A stretch of DNA of 64,000 nt, from NCBI RefSeq assembly GCF_965215655.1, contig NZ_OZ244111.1:620001-684000 (forward strand), in the 5' to 3' direction. Shown here one piece after another: positions 1-7,956 of this stretch. Source of the DNA: Nioella sp965215655 (GTDB lineage Bacteria > Pseudomonadota > Alphaproteobacteria > Rhodobacterales > Rhodobacteraceae). Below the pieces are notes generated by a model, which had not been told where the DNA came from, ran no database searches, and saw only the letters and a list, made by a program, of their open reading frames with translations. Numbering within the stretch: position 1 is the stretch's first letter; every line of letters starts with the position of its first letter. The translations under genes were made by a program, and so were the position numbers.

Positions 1-116
1 AAGGCAATCGGCATCGCCAGCGACATGATCACCAGCAGCGCAATCGGCTGCCGCCAGATCGGCAGGGTCTTGGCATCGGCCAGAGACATGGTGCGAAAGG
101 GGGACGGGCGGGACAT
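1..116 (-). CDS. MFS transporter, N-terminal fragment (cut by window start)
   Basis: Only about the first 38 residues are inside the window. Reading the minus strand from the ATG at 114-116, a short polar leader is followed by a hydrophobic stretch (PIALLVIMSLAMPIA) that looks like the first membrane helix of a major facilitator permease. A second in-frame ATG at 87-89 is an alternative start. It is transcribed away from the YeeE/YedE gene. The family call rests on one helix and is tentative; substrate unknown. Confidence 0.45.
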   Translation of the reverse strand, partial: MSRPSPFRTMSLADAKTLPIWRQPIALLVIMSLAMPIA

Positions 117-246
117 GGGCACGCCTTAGGGCGTTTTGTGCGGGCTGACGAGTAAAAAAATCGCATTCCAGTCTTTGAATATGACATGAGTCAAGGTCTG
201 CCCCGCTGCAATCGGCCAAACCGCAGCCAAGTTGCAGGAGACCATC

Positions 247-1311
247 ATGGATATCGTTCCCCTCGTTGACCGGATCGGAGAACCTCAGACCGCCGCATTG
301 TTCGGGTTGATCACCGGATTGCTGCTCGGCATCGCGGCGCAGCGGTCCTCCTTTTGCCTGCGCGCCTCGGTGGTGGAGTTCGCGAAAGGCCAGCTCGGCA
401 GCCGCATGGCGGTCTGGCTGCTGGCTTTCTCGACGGCGGTGGTCTGGACCCAACTGGCGGCTTTGTCGGGGATGATGCGGGTCGAGGACGCGCGGATGAT
501 GGCGGTTCCGGGCTCGATCTCGGGCGCGATCGTCGGCGGGCTGCTGTTCGGCGCGGGCATGGTCATGGCGCGCGGCTGTTCGGGCCGGTTGCTGGTGCTG
601 GCGGCAACGGGAAACATGCGCTCGCTCGTGTCGGGGCTGGTCTTTGCCGTGGTCGCGCAGATGGCATTGCAGGGTTGGCTGGCACCGGTGCGAAACTGGG
701 TTGCGGGGCTATGGATCACGCCGGGCGGCACCAATTTCAACCTGCTTACCACGCTGCATCTGCCGCCCGTGTCCGGCTTCATGATCGGGCTCGGCTTTGC
801 ATTGGCGGCGCTTTGGCTGGCCCGCAAGAACCGGGTCAGCTTGCGGCTGCTGTTCACCGCGTCTGGCGTGGGGTTCGCGGTCGCGGCGGGATGGGCGCTG
901 ACCTATTCGCTGAGCCAGGTGGCCTTCGACCCGGTGCAGGTGGAAAGCGCGACCTTCACCGGCCCCTCTGCCAACACGCTGATGTTCTTTTTGACCTCCA
1001 GCCCGGTGCTGGAGTTCGATATCGGCCTCGTGCCCGGCGTGTTCCTGGGGGCCTTCCTGTCGGCCCTTTGGGGGCGAGAGCTGAGGTTGCAGGGCTTTGA
1101 CGGGGCCGGCAGCATGAGCCGGGCGCTGATCGGGGCTGCGTTCATGGGGATGGGCGGCATGCTGGCAGGCGGCTGTGCCATCGGGGCCGGGGTGACCGGC
1201 GGCTCGATCTTCGTGGGCACCGCGTGGCTGGCGCTTCTTTGCATGTGGATCGGTGGCATGGTGACAAGCTGGCTGCTGGATGCGCGCGTGGCAGTGGCGC
1301 AACCGGCCTAG
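247..1311 (+). CDS. YeeE/YedE family sulfur-compound transporter
   Basis: A 354-residue, very hydrophobic inner-membrane protein of the YeeE/YedE (DUF395) family, whose characterised members import thiosulfate through conserved cysteines. Visible family marks are a cysteine at about residue 37 (SSFCLRAS), the RGCSGR motif near residue 110 and the GGCAIGAG motif near the C-terminus, arranged as two related halves. The ATG at 247 is preferred over an in-frame TTG at 232 because GGAG lies at 237-240 just upstream of it. It converges on a LysR gene with overlapping stop codons. Thiosulfate as substrate is inferred from family; the conserved cysteines are seen. Confidence 0.85.
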   Translation: MDIVPLVDRIGEPQTAALFGLITGLLLGIAAQRSSFCLRASVVEFAKGQLGSRMAVWLLAFSTAVVWTQLAALSGMMRVEDARMMAVPGSISGAIVGGLLFGAGMVMARGCSGRLLVLAATGNMRSLVSGLVFAVVAQMALQGWLAPVRNWVAGLWITPGGTNFNLLTTLHLPPVSGFMIGLGFALAALWLARKNRVSLRLLFTASGVGFAVAAGWALTYSLSQVAFDPVQVESATFTGPSANTLMFFLTSSPVLEFDIGLVPGVFLGAFLSALWGRELRLQGFDGAGSMSRALIGAAFMGMGGMLAGGCAIGAGVTGGSIFVGTAWLALLCMWIGGMVTSWLLDARVAVAQPA

Positions 1312-2195
1312 CTGCTGAACCGGCCTTTCAGCCAGTCAGAGAACGCAACAACGCGGCGATCAGGATAGTCGCTTTCCGGGAAGACCACATACATCGACTT
1401 CTCCGACGGAATCTCCAGCGGGTTCAACCGCACCAGCCGACCGGCATCCATATCCGCGGCAAAAAGATACCGGTCGACCAGTGCCACCCCCGCGCCGGAG
1501 ATTGCCATGTCGTTCACGCGGGCACGGTCGGGGTAGCTGACGATGGTCAGTCTTTCGGTGTCGGCCAGTCCGCCCGCCTGAAAATAATCCGACCATTTCC
1601 CGGGCATCAGCGCGTTGTCCCCAAGGACCATTCCGGCAATTTCTTCCAGGGATAGAGGAAGGTCCCGCCCGGTAACCAGCGAGGGAGCGGCGACCGCGCT
1701 CAGCATATCATCATAGAGCTTGATCACCGTCATACCCGGCCAGTCCCCGTTCCCGTAGCGCACGGCGGCATCACAGTCCGACCCACGCAGGTCGATGACC
1801 TCGCTGGACATGTCGGGAATGACACGCAAACCGGGATTCCGCGCGTGAAACTCGCCCAGATGGGGCAGGATCACCCGGTTCGCAAAATAGGGGGCCATGG
1901 AAATACGGATGTCGCCGGTCAGATCCTCGGTTGTCACGGCCTCGGTTGCGGCGCGGATCTCTGCAAAGGCCCTCGACAGGCGGCTGGCAAGATCACGGGC
2001 CGGATCGGTCAACTCCACTCGGCGGGTCATGCGGTGGAACAGTTTCAGTCCCAGATCGGCCTCTAGCGCCTTGATCTGGTGGCTGATCGCGGCATGGGTC
2101 ACATTCAGTTCCTCGGCAGCATCCTTGAAGCTGAGCCTTCGCGCAGCGGCCTCGAAGGCGCGGAGCTGATTCAGGTTTGGCAGGCGTCGGGACAT
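1308..2195 (-). CDS. LysR-family transcriptional regulator, GcvA-like
   Basis: A 295-residue LysR-type regulator. The N-terminus (LNQLRAFEAAARRLSF, then DAAEELNVTHAAISHQIKAL at residues 25-44) is the winged helix-turn-helix typical of the GcvA-like subgroup. Residues from about 90 form the periplasmic-binding-like effector domain. It reads away from a small gene at 2315 and an inverted repeat GTTAG-N5-CTAAC sits 19-33 bp upstream of its start, a likely autoregulatory site. The 3' end overlaps the YeeE/YedE stop codon by 4 bp. The effector is not predictable from sequence. Confidence 0.9.
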   Translation of the reverse strand: MSRRLPNLNQLRAFEAAARRLSFKDAAEELNVTHAAISHQIKALEADLGLKLFHRMTRRVELTDPARDLASRLSRAFAEIRAATEAVTTEDLTGDIRISMAPYFANRVILPHLGEFHARNPGLRVIPDMSSEVIDLRGSDCDAAVRYGNGDWPGMTVIKLYDDMLSAVAAPSLVTGRDLPLSLEEIAGMVLGDNALMPGKWSDYFQAGGLADTERLTIVSYPDRARVNDMAISGAGVALVDRYLFAADMDAGRLVRLNPLEIPSEKSMYVVFPESDYPDRRVVAFSDWLKGRFSS

Positions 2196-2213
2196 GGGCG
2201 ATTCCGGTTATGA

Positions 2214-2228
2214 GTTAGCTATCCTAAC
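2214..2228. promoter_or_regulatory. LysR operator-like inverted repeat
   Basis: GTTAG-CTATC-CTAAC is a perfect 5-bp inverted repeat with the T-N11-A form of LysR boxes, and it resembles the CTAAT half-sites known for GcvA. It lies in the 119-bp gap between the divergent LysR gene and the small gene at 2315. Seen in sequence; binding is inferred. Confidence 0.55.
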
Positions 2229-2314
2229 ACATCCTGTGAGAAACGCTCGTTTGCCGGTGGGGCCCTGTGCTCGCTACTTTCTGTGTCAGAGATCAGACAA
2301 CAAGGACCAAGCCC

Positions 2315-2539
2315 ATGACCCGCCAGGCACCCGCCACCCAGATCACCGCAATCGACCACATGATCCTTAGCGCCGGAGGCCGCACGGACGCAGAGTTCGA
2401 GAGGGCAATGATGGCAAACGCGTCGACGCTGCAATGCCGCCTTTGTGCTGCGGCAGCCGATGCGCTCTATCGCATTGTTCTGCGGCTGGAGGCGCGGGCG
2501 AACCGGTCCTTGGACCGCTCGCATCGCCGGATGGCGTGA
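2315..2539 (+). CDS. small hypothetical protein (74 aa), divergent from LysR
   Basis: A 74-residue open frame starting MTRQAPATQITAIDHM, preceded by AAGGA at 2302-2306 with good spacing. It is Ala/Arg-rich, has two cysteines in a CRLC arrangement near residue 42 and no clear membrane segment. It ends just before a strong hairpin terminator. Its place opposite the LysR gene and next to the inverted repeat makes it a candidate target of that regulator. I recognise no family; it may be a real small gene, but coding evidence is limited to position, ribosome-binding site and terminator. Confidence 0.45.
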   Translation: MTRQAPATQITAIDHMILSAGGRTDAEFERAMMANASTLQCRLCAAAADALYRIVLRLEARANRSLDRSHRRMA

Positions 2540-2556
2540 CAGCCCCCAAAAAGGAA

Positions 2557-2583
2557 AAAGCCGCCCATCTGAAGGGCGGCTTT
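2557..2583. terminator. bidirectional rho-independent terminator
   Basis: Perfect 10-bp stem AAAGCCGCCC / GGGCGGCTTT with a 7-nt loop. On the minus strand the stem is followed by TTTTTCC-TTTTT, so it ends the homospermidine synthase transcript; on the plus strand it is followed by TTTCGTCTT and can serve the small gene at 2315. Confidence 0.85.
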
Positions 2584-2595
2584 CGTCTTGTGACC

Positions 2596-4011
2596 TCAGC
2601 TGGCCAGCACGTTGCGGAAGGCCCAGGGTTCGCTTTCGTCGATATCCTCGGGGAACAGCTCCCACCGGTCTTGCAGCGGCGTCCAGTCGGTGTAATGCGC
2701 CTCGACCGGGCCCAGATAGGGCCGCTGCACTTCCAGGCACCGGGCGTGGTCCATCTCGTCAGCTTCCACGATCCCGGCATTGGGGTTTTCCAGTGCCCAG
2801 ACCATCCCGGCCAGAACCGCGGATGTCACCTGAAGACCGGTGGCGTTCTGGTAGGGGGCCAGATCGCGGGTTTCCTCGTTCGACAGGCGCGAGCCGAACC
2901 ACAGCGCGTTCTTTTCGTGCCCGTAGAGCAGTACGCCAAGCTCATCGATGCCCTCGACGATTTCGTCTTCGGTCAGGATGTGGTGCTTGGTCTGCTGGCG
3001 GCCCGATCCGAACATCTCGTGCAGGGAGAGCACCGCGTCATCGCAGGGATGATAGGCATAGTGACAGGTCGGGCGGTATTCCGGCGCGGCGGGATCGCCG
3101 ACCGTATAGTAGTCCGAGATCGAGATCGCCTCGTTATGGGTCACGAGAAAGCCAAACTGCGGGCCGGGGGTCGGGCACCAGGTGTGCACGCGGGTGATCG
3201 CGCCGGGGCGGTCCAGCCAGATGCCTGCCATGCAGCCGGTGTCGTGGCTATGGCCGTTTTCCGGAAACCAGGGTTCATGCGTGCCCCAACCCAGTTCGGC
3301 GGGTTGGAAGCCTTCAGATATAAAGCCCTCAACCGACCAGGTGTTGACGAAGACGCCGCGCGGGCGGGGCAGGCGGCGGGCCTGGGTGTCGCGTTCAGCG
3401 ATATGGACGCCCTGCACCCCGAGGCTTTGCATCAACTGCCCCCATCCGGCGCGGTCCGTGGGCGCAGTTATGTCGCGGCCCGTGTCCTTGGCCAGCGTCA
3501 AGAGCGCCTCTTTCACGAACCAGCTGACCATGCCGGGATTGGCCCCGCAGCAGCTGACGGCTGTGGTGCCGCCGGGATTGGCGGCCTTCTCGTCGCGCAC
3601 CTTCTGGCGCAGGGCATAATTGGTGCGCGCGGCGTTGTCGGTGGTGCCGAAATAGTAGCCCGCCCAAGGTTCGACGACAGTGTCGATATAGGGCACCCCG
3701 ATTTCACGGCAGAAGCGCATGAGGTCGAGCGAGGAGGTGTCGACGCTGAGATTGACGCAGAACCCCTTGCCCGGTTCCAACAACTCTCCCAGAACCTCGC
3801 GGTAATTTTCTGGCGTGATCGCGGTCTGCACATGGTTCAGCTTGTGCTGGCGCAGGAAGTTGGCTTGCCCGGCATCGGGCTCGATCACGGTGAACTTGTC
3901 CGCGTCATAGTCGAAATGACGCTCGATGAGCGGCCAGGTGCCTTTTCCGATCGAGCCGAAGCCGATCATCACGATGGGGCCGTCAATGCGGGCGTAGACA
4001 GGGTGGGTCAT
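2596..4011 (-). CDS. hss: homospermidine synthase
   Basis: A 471-residue NAD-dependent enzyme that makes sym-homospermidine by transferring an aminobutyl group from putrescine (or spermidine) to putrescine, in the cytoplasm. The N-terminus has the dinucleotide-binding motif GFGSIG at residues 17-22, and motifs such as VEPWAGYYFG fit the bacterial HSS family (about 470-480 residues, saccharopine-dehydrogenase fold). The ATG at 4009-4011 is preceded by GAAGGA about 11 bp upstream; an earlier in-frame ATG overlaps the rpsD terminator and is less likely. It is its own transcription unit between two terminators. Homospermidine is a common polyamine in this bacterial group. Confidence 0.92.
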   Translation of the reverse strand: MTHPVYARIDGPIVMIGFGSIGKGTWPLIERHFDYDADKFTVIEPDAGQANFLRQHKLNHVQTAITPENYREVLGELLEPGKGFCVNLSVDTSSLDLMRFCREIGVPYIDTVVEPWAGYYFGTTDNAARTNYALRQKVRDEKAANPGGTTAVSCCGANPGMVSWFVKEALLTLAKDTGRDITAPTDRAGWGQLMQSLGVQGVHIAERDTQARRLPRPRGVFVNTWSVEGFISEGFQPAELGWGTHEPWFPENGHSHDTGCMAGIWLDRPGAITRVHTWCPTPGPQFGFLVTHNEAISISDYYTVGDPAAPEYRPTCHYAYHPCDDAVLSLHEMFGSGRQQTKHHILTEDEIVEGIDELGVLLYGHEKNALWFGSRLSNEETRDLAPYQNATGLQVTSAVLAGMVWALENPNAGIVEADEMDHARCLEVQRPYLGPVEAHYTDWTPLQDRWELFPEDIDESEPWAFRNVLAS

Positions 4012-4045
4012 GTCCGGCGGATCCTTCTTTCCGGGGGCAGAACGC

Positions 4046-4077
4046 AAAAAGGGCCGCACCGGATTTCGGCGCGGCCC
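4046..4077 (-). terminator. rpsD terminator
   Basis: On the minus strand a GGGCCGC-type 7-bp stem (4051-4057 with 4071-4077, extended by two inner G-C pairs) is followed directly by TTTTTGCG. It lies 24 bp past the rpsD stop and separates rpsD from hss. Confidence 0.85.
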
Positions 4078-4100
4078 CGTCTTGTCGACGCGTCAGACGC

Positions 4101-4721
4101 TTAGTTCTGAGCGTAGTATTCGATGACCAGGTTCGGTTCCATCATCACCGGGTAGGGCACGTCGCCCAAGCCGGGGGTGCGGACGAAGGTGGCTTTCATC
4201 TTGGAATGGTCGGCGTCGATGTAGTCGGGCACATCACGCTCGGCCAGTTGCACGGCTTCCAGCAGGACGGCAAGCTGCTTGGACTTGTCGCGCACTTCCA
4301 CGACGTCGCCCTCTTTCACGCGGTAGGAGGGGATGTTCACGCGCTTGCCGTTCACGGTCACGTGGCCGTGGTTCACGAACTGGCGGGCGGCGAAGACGGT
4401 GGGAACGAACTTGGCGCGGTAGACGACGGCATCCAGGCGCTGTTCCAGCAGGCCGATCAGGTTTTCACCGGTGTCACCCTTGCGGCGCTCGGCCTCGGTG
4501 AAGATGCGGCGGAACTGCTTCTCGGTCAGGTCGCCGTAGTAGCCTTTCAGCTTCTGCTTGGCGCGCAGCTGCAGACCGAAGTCCGACAGTTTGCCCTTGC
4601 GGCGCTGGCCGTGCTGGCCGGGGCCGTATTCGCGGCGGTTGACCGGGGATTTCGGACGACCCCAGATGTTTTCGCCCATCCGGCGGTCGATTTTATACTT
4701 GGCAGAGGTGCGTTTGGTCAC
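4101..4721 (-). CDS. rpsD: 30S ribosomal protein S4
   Basis: The 206-residue primary 16S rRNA-binding protein of the small subunit body. The N-terminal domain contains GRPKSPVNRREYGPGQHG, typical of alphaproteobacterial S4. The S4 RNA-binding fold spans about residues 95-157 (LDAVVYRAKFVPTVFAARQ, then NGKRVNIPSYRVKEGD). No cysteines are seen, so it is the zinc-free form. The start is GTG (4719-4721) behind a strong GAAGGAGA site. A short G+C-rich hairpin lies just upstream of the ribosome-binding site. It is monocistronic here, as often in this group, rather than in the alpha operon. Confidence 0.98.
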   Translation of the reverse strand: MTKRTSAKYKIDRRMGENIWGRPKSPVNRREYGPGQHGQRRKGKLSDFGLQLRAKQKLKGYYGDLTEKQFRRIFTEAERRKGDTGENLIGLLEQRLDAVVYRAKFVPTVFAARQFVNHGHVTVNGKRVNIPSYRVKEGDVVEVRDKSKQLAVLLEAVQLAERDVPDYIDADHSKMKATFVRTPGLGDVPYPVMMEPNLVIEYYAQN

Positions 4722-4832
4722 CGTCTGATCTCCTTCTTTAGGCCGCAGCCCGCGCGGGGGCCGCTATGAAGGGCGTTGTCCTTTGGCCGAGGCCCGACAG
4801 GCATCCCCTTGCGGGGGCCACCAACACCAATG

Positions 4833-4858
4833 AAAACCCCGGCAAGCGGGTTGCCGGG
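4833..4858 (-). terminator. terminator downstream of the Hint-domain gene
   Basis: On the minus strand a CCGGCAA / TTGCCGG stem (4839-4845 with 4851-4857, loop of 5) is followed by GGTTTTC. It lies about 35 bp beyond the stop of the Hint-domain gene. Confidence 0.75.
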
Positions 4859-4890
4859 ATGCGCGCGTTTTACACATGCGGTCTGGGGTG

Positions 4891-5961
4891 TCAATGCCTG
4901 CCGGCGGTCTTTCGAAACCCGTGCATCAATATGGCGGCTTCGGCCCGGTCCAGCATTCGCCGGGCGGGGGCACCGTAGTTGAAGGGGTCATCCGCCAGAT
5001 CGGGGAAGAGTGACAGCATGCTGCGCCGCTGTCCCCGTTCCAGATGATCGAGACCCATGAAACCGGGGTGGAAGGTTTCGACCTCCAGACCATTGGCCCA
5101 GATCACCTGATGGCGTTCCAGCATCAGGTGTACATACCAGGTTTCGCGCATCGAATGATCGACGGTCACCAGCCTGTCACTGACCAGATCGCGGGCGGAC
5201 ACCAGAACCTCCGCCTCGCCCCACAGGTCGCGGGCGACCGCACCTTTCACGATGACGCGGTGTTCGGGGGAGACCACGAGATCGGCATCGGGCCGGTAGA
5301 CGCCAAGCGCGCCTTCGCGGATACGAATGGGTCTCTGGTCGGGCATGGCGAACAGCCGGGCACCCGACATGCGGCGCTGGCCGGTCCAGACGACCTCTTG
5401 CGGGCCGTCATCGCGGGTGAGCAGCCGGTCGCCGGGGCCGAGGTCTTCGATGGCGATGTCCCCCTGTTCGGTCCGAAGCCGTGTGCCGGGGGTGAAACAG
5501 ATGACCGAGGCGCTTTCGACCGCTGCCATTGGGCGCGGCTGGTTTACGCGGATGATGGTGAGATCCCGGTTCACCGGTGGAATGGCCTCGGGGAAGATCA
5601 GGATGGGCAAACGTCCCTTGCCCGCGGCCACCGGCACCACGGTGTAGAAGCGCGGACCGTCGGCAACCATGAAGGCATCGCCAAAGAGCGGGTCCGCATC
5701 GAGGGCGGCATCCTGTTTGGGGGTGGGCGCGGGGTGATGCAGCAATTTGCGCACCACCCGCGCGGCCCGTGCACGGAGCTCGGCGTGATCCTGGCTGACT
5801 CCCAGAAGCAGCGCGGCGCCATCGCCCTCCAGAGGAAGAGCGCGTCCTTGCCAGCGCCAGGACATTCCTTCGGCCAGTTCGTTGTTATTCTCTGCCGGTA
5901 CGCCGTCGATCAGGGTTTGCGACCATGCGATCATGGTCAGGCCCCGATAGCCCGTGCTCAT
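4891..5961 (-). CDS. Hint-domain protein (Hint_2 type)
   Basis: A 356-residue protein. Residues 1-150 carry a variable region; from C155 (CFTPGTRLRTEQGDIAIEDL) the Hint fold of hedgehog/intein proteins is evident, with the block GDRLLTRDDGPQEVVW and VVSPEHRVIVKG further on. These match the Hint_2 proteins abundant in Rhodobacteraceae, often linked to RTX-type exported proteins. The first Hint cysteine is present, but the domain is followed by about 80 more residues (WANGLEVETFHPG) rather than an intein-type C-terminal His-Asn. Autoprocessing is therefore possible but unproven. It is a single gene with its own terminator. Confidence 0.8.
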   Translation of the reverse strand: MSTGYRGLTMIAWSQTLIDGVPAENNNELAEGMSWRWQGRALPLEGDGAALLLGVSQDHAELRARAARVVRKLLHHPAPTPKQDAALDADPLFGDAFMVADGPRFYTVVPVAAGKGRLPILIFPEAIPPVNRDLTIIRVNQPRPMAAVESASVICFTPGTRLRTEQGDIAIEDLGPGDRLLTRDDGPQEVVWTGQRRMSGARLFAMPDQRPIRIREGALGVYRPDADLVVSPEHRVIVKGAVARDLWGEAEVLVSARDLVSDRLVTVDHSMRETWYVHLMLERHQVIWANGLEVETFHPGFMGLDHLERGQRRSMLSLFPDLADDPFNYGAPARRMLDRAEAAILMHGFRKTAGRH

Positions 5962-6004
5962 GGTATTCTGCCTGTGTTTATTGGTGCATTCCGCCCTGTG
6001 GGAC

Positions 6005-6072
6005 GAATCTAGCAGAGGCGAATCACCTTGGGAAGGGGGTGATTCGCCTGCGATTCGAAAAAAAGCGAATCG
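6005..6072. repeat. nested inverted repeats with five GANTC sites
   Basis: A perfect 12-bp stem AGGCGAATCACC / GGTGATTCGCCT (6016-6027 and 6038-6049) is followed by a second 7-bp stem CGATTCG / CGAATCG (6051-6057 and 6066-6072) around an A-run. The GCGAATC element occurs in both orientations. On the minus strand the second stem has a T-rich loop and lies just past the stop of the LpxR-like gene, so it may end that transcript. Five GANTC (CcrM-type) sites fall within 67 bp. Confidence 0.6.
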
Positions 6073-6078
6073 GCGGCG

Positions 6079-7008
6079 TCAGAATTCCAGAGCGATGGTG
6101 ACGGACCCGATGGTCTGGCCCTCGCTCTGGCCCACGAATTCCTCGGACAGATAGGTCAGCCCGTAGAAAATGTTGGAATGCCCGAATGCGTAATTCACTC
6201 CGGCGCGCAGGCGATAGCGGGTGTCTTCGGGCGTGTAACCCCGGTCCGACGGCAGGTAGCGGGAACTCTCGACCCACGCATAGTCGCCGCCAAGCAGCAG
6301 GGAAAGCCCGTGATCGTCTTCGCTGTCGATGGCGCTGATCCGGTGGCCGGTGGTCACGTCGCGCAGCCGCAGCCCGCCCTGACCGTAGCCGCCAAATGTC
6401 AGGTCAAACCCGACCCGTGCCATGGTTTCGACCCCGGCTTGCAGTTCCAGGAAGGGGCGCATGTGGCCCGGACCGAAAGAAAACTCCCGTCCGATTTCGG
6501 CGGTGCCATGCAGGTAGACCCCGTTGTCGACCTGAAAGCTTTCGACCCGGCTGGATTGCAGGCTGAATGCCTCGTGTACCACCTCTTGGAGATGACGGAT
6601 GCCCGTCTGTTCGCCCATTGCAACGATATCCGCGCCTAGCGCCACGTCGAATCCATTCCATGAAAAATGCGTATGCGCGCCGACCGACAGCACACCGGCA
6701 TAGAGACGGTCGCCGGGGGCGGGGTTGCTGATGCTGGCCGGTGTGATCACCTCGCCGCGAAAGCGGTATTCCATGATCTCACCCATGCGCATGGGCAGAT
6801 ACCCGTCCCAGGACGGACCGCGTACGGTGCTGATGCCATAGGCTCCGGACCGCCAGCGGTCGCGGCCATCGCCAATCAGGTCGTTGGTGAAAAGGCGCGC
6901 CTGACCGAGCGTTTCACGCCCGTCAAAGATCCCCTGAGCCGATGCCAAGGAACTGGAAAGACCAAGTGCACACAGGATGGCTCCTGCTTGGCGAACTGCC
7001 TGCCACAT
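6079..7008 (-). CDS. LpxR-like outer-membrane protein (DUF2219)
   Basis: A 309-residue protein with a signal peptide (cleavage near residue 24, after LASA) and a C-terminal phenylalanine (VTIALEF), as expected of an outer-membrane beta-barrel. The early block TNDLIGDGRDRWRSGAYG resembles the conserved N-terminal region of LpxR/DUF2219 lipid A 3'-O-deacylases, and later segments alternate polar and hydrophobic residues like beta-strands. The family would remove the 3'-acyloxyacyl chain of lipid A at the cell surface. Catalytic residues cannot be placed without an alignment, so deacylase activity is inferred. It stands alone between a Hint gene and a divergent secreted-protein gene. Confidence 0.7.
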   Translation of the reverse strand: MWQAVRQAGAILCALGLSSSLASAQGIFDGRETLGQARLFTNDLIGDGRDRWRSGAYGISTVRGPSWDGYLPMRMGEIMEYRFRGEVITPASISNPAPGDRLYAGVLSVGAHTHFSWNGFDVALGADIVAMGEQTGIRHLQEVVHEAFSLQSSRVESFQVDNGVYLHGTAEIGREFSFGPGHMRPFLELQAGVETMARVGFDLTFGGYGQGGLRLRDVTTGHRISAIDSEDDHGLSLLLGGDYAWVESSRYLPSDRGYTPEDTRYRLRAGVNYAFGHSNIFYGLTYLSEEFVGQSEGQTIGSVTIALEF

Positions 7009-7113
7009 ATCACTGCCTCATGTCCGTTACCGGTTTTTTCCCGGTCTATGCGGGAATTACGGCCAGATTATCACAGCATCGGGGACAGGGCTAGGCGTTG
7101 TGGCCTGCCCGGT

Positions 7114-7127
7114 TTGATCCTGCTCAA
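7114..7127. promoter_or_regulatory. FNR/Crp-type box upstream of the duplicated secreted protein gene
   Basis: TTGATCCTGCTCAA matches the TTGA-N6-TCAA core of FNR/FnrL sites with one deviation from TTGAT-N4-ATCAA. Its centre is about 86 bp upstream of the ATG at 7207, a position that would fit activation with a 5' leader of about 45 bp. Inferred; no -10 element was confirmed. Confidence 0.4.
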
Positions 7128-7206
7128 GGCGCACGTGCGTCGGCTCGGCCAGAGTTGTGGCCCAGGCCCTAACGGACGTGCCACAGCACAGAGGAGACCG
7201 CCGCCC

Positions 7207-7956
7207 ATGAGACTGATCCTGACTGCCATCGCAGTGATGATTGCCTTTACAGGCCACCCGCAGGCCCAGGCACAGCAATTGCTGGAAAGCTATACGGCGC
7301 TGCTTAGCTGGAATGACCACTATAATTCCAACGGTCAGCGGTTGACGGAACCTTGGCAGATCATCCGCCAGGACCGCGCCAATTATCACCGCTACGGCGA
7401 GGCCGACCCGCAGGACCAATGGGACAGTTTCTTCAGCGATTTCACCAACCGGGCGCGGGCGGAGCAGATGTTGGCAAGCGGCTATGTCTCGCCTGCGGCG
7501 CGCAATGCCATCGTGAATGGCCCGGTTCTGGTGCAGGTCGAGATCTGGGGGCAGGGTGCGACGGGCACCCATATTCGGGTCGATGTTGCGGGCGGCGGTT
7601 CGATGCAAGGTCAACCGGCCCCGCAGCCGGGCGGCCTGCCGGTGATCGAAAGCTATACCGCCTTCCTCAGCTGGAACGATCATTACAATTCAAATGGCCA
7701 GCGCCTGACGGAACCGTGGCAGATCATTCGCCAGGACCGTGCCAATTACCACCGCTATGGCGAGGCCGATCCGGGCGACCAGTGGGACAGTTTCTTCAGC
7801 AGTTTCACCAACCGCGCACGAGCCGAGCAGATGCTGGCCGCCGGGTCGATCTCGCCTGCGGCGCGCAATACCATCGTGAATGGCGAGGTGATGATACGGG
7901 TCGAGATCCTGGGCCATGGCAACACTGGCACCGCGATCCGGGTTGACGTGTTCTGA
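7207..7956 (+). CDS. secreted protein with two near-identical tandem domains
   Basis: A 249-residue exported protein. The signal peptide ends near residue 22 (AQA). The mature part is two copies of a roughly 103-residue unit, residues about 26-128 and 147-248, joined by a Gln/Pro/Gly-rich linker. By eye some 80-85% of positions match, with SWNDHYNSNGQRLTEPWQII and RQDRANYHRYGEADP unchanged in both. I recognise no family for the unit. The ATG at 7207 follows GAGGA at 7191-7195. The stop codon overlaps the start of an M15 peptidase gene (TGATG), so the two are translationally coupled and probably work together outside the cytoplasm. Confidence 0.8.
   Translation: MRLILTAIAVMIAFTGHPQAQAQQLLESYTALLSWNDHYNSNGQRLTEPWQIIRQDRANYHRYGEADPQDQWDSFFSDFTNRARAEQMLASGYVSPAARNAIVNGPVLVQVEIWGQGATGTHIRVDVAGGGSMQGQPAPQPGGLPVIESYTAFLSWNDHYNSNGQRLTEPWQIIRQDRANYHRYGEADPGDQWDSFFSSFTNRARAEQMLAAGSISPAARNTIVNGEVMIRVEILGHGNTGTAIRVDVF
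7285..7953 (+). repeat. in-frame 363-bp-period gene-internal tandem duplication
   Basis: Nucleotides from 7285 and from 7648 align with an offset of exactly 363 bp (121 codons). The first about 180 bp of each unit code for nearly the same residues, with differences mainly at third codon positions; the last about 60 bp diverge more. This points to a duplication kept under purifying selection, or to partial gene conversion. Confidence 0.85.

Noticed and set aside
2434..4104. A 556-codon open frame on the plus strand opposite hss
   Set aside because: Codon shadow of hss in G+C-rich DNA; no ribosome-binding site, no recognisable domain, and the minus-strand gene is certain.
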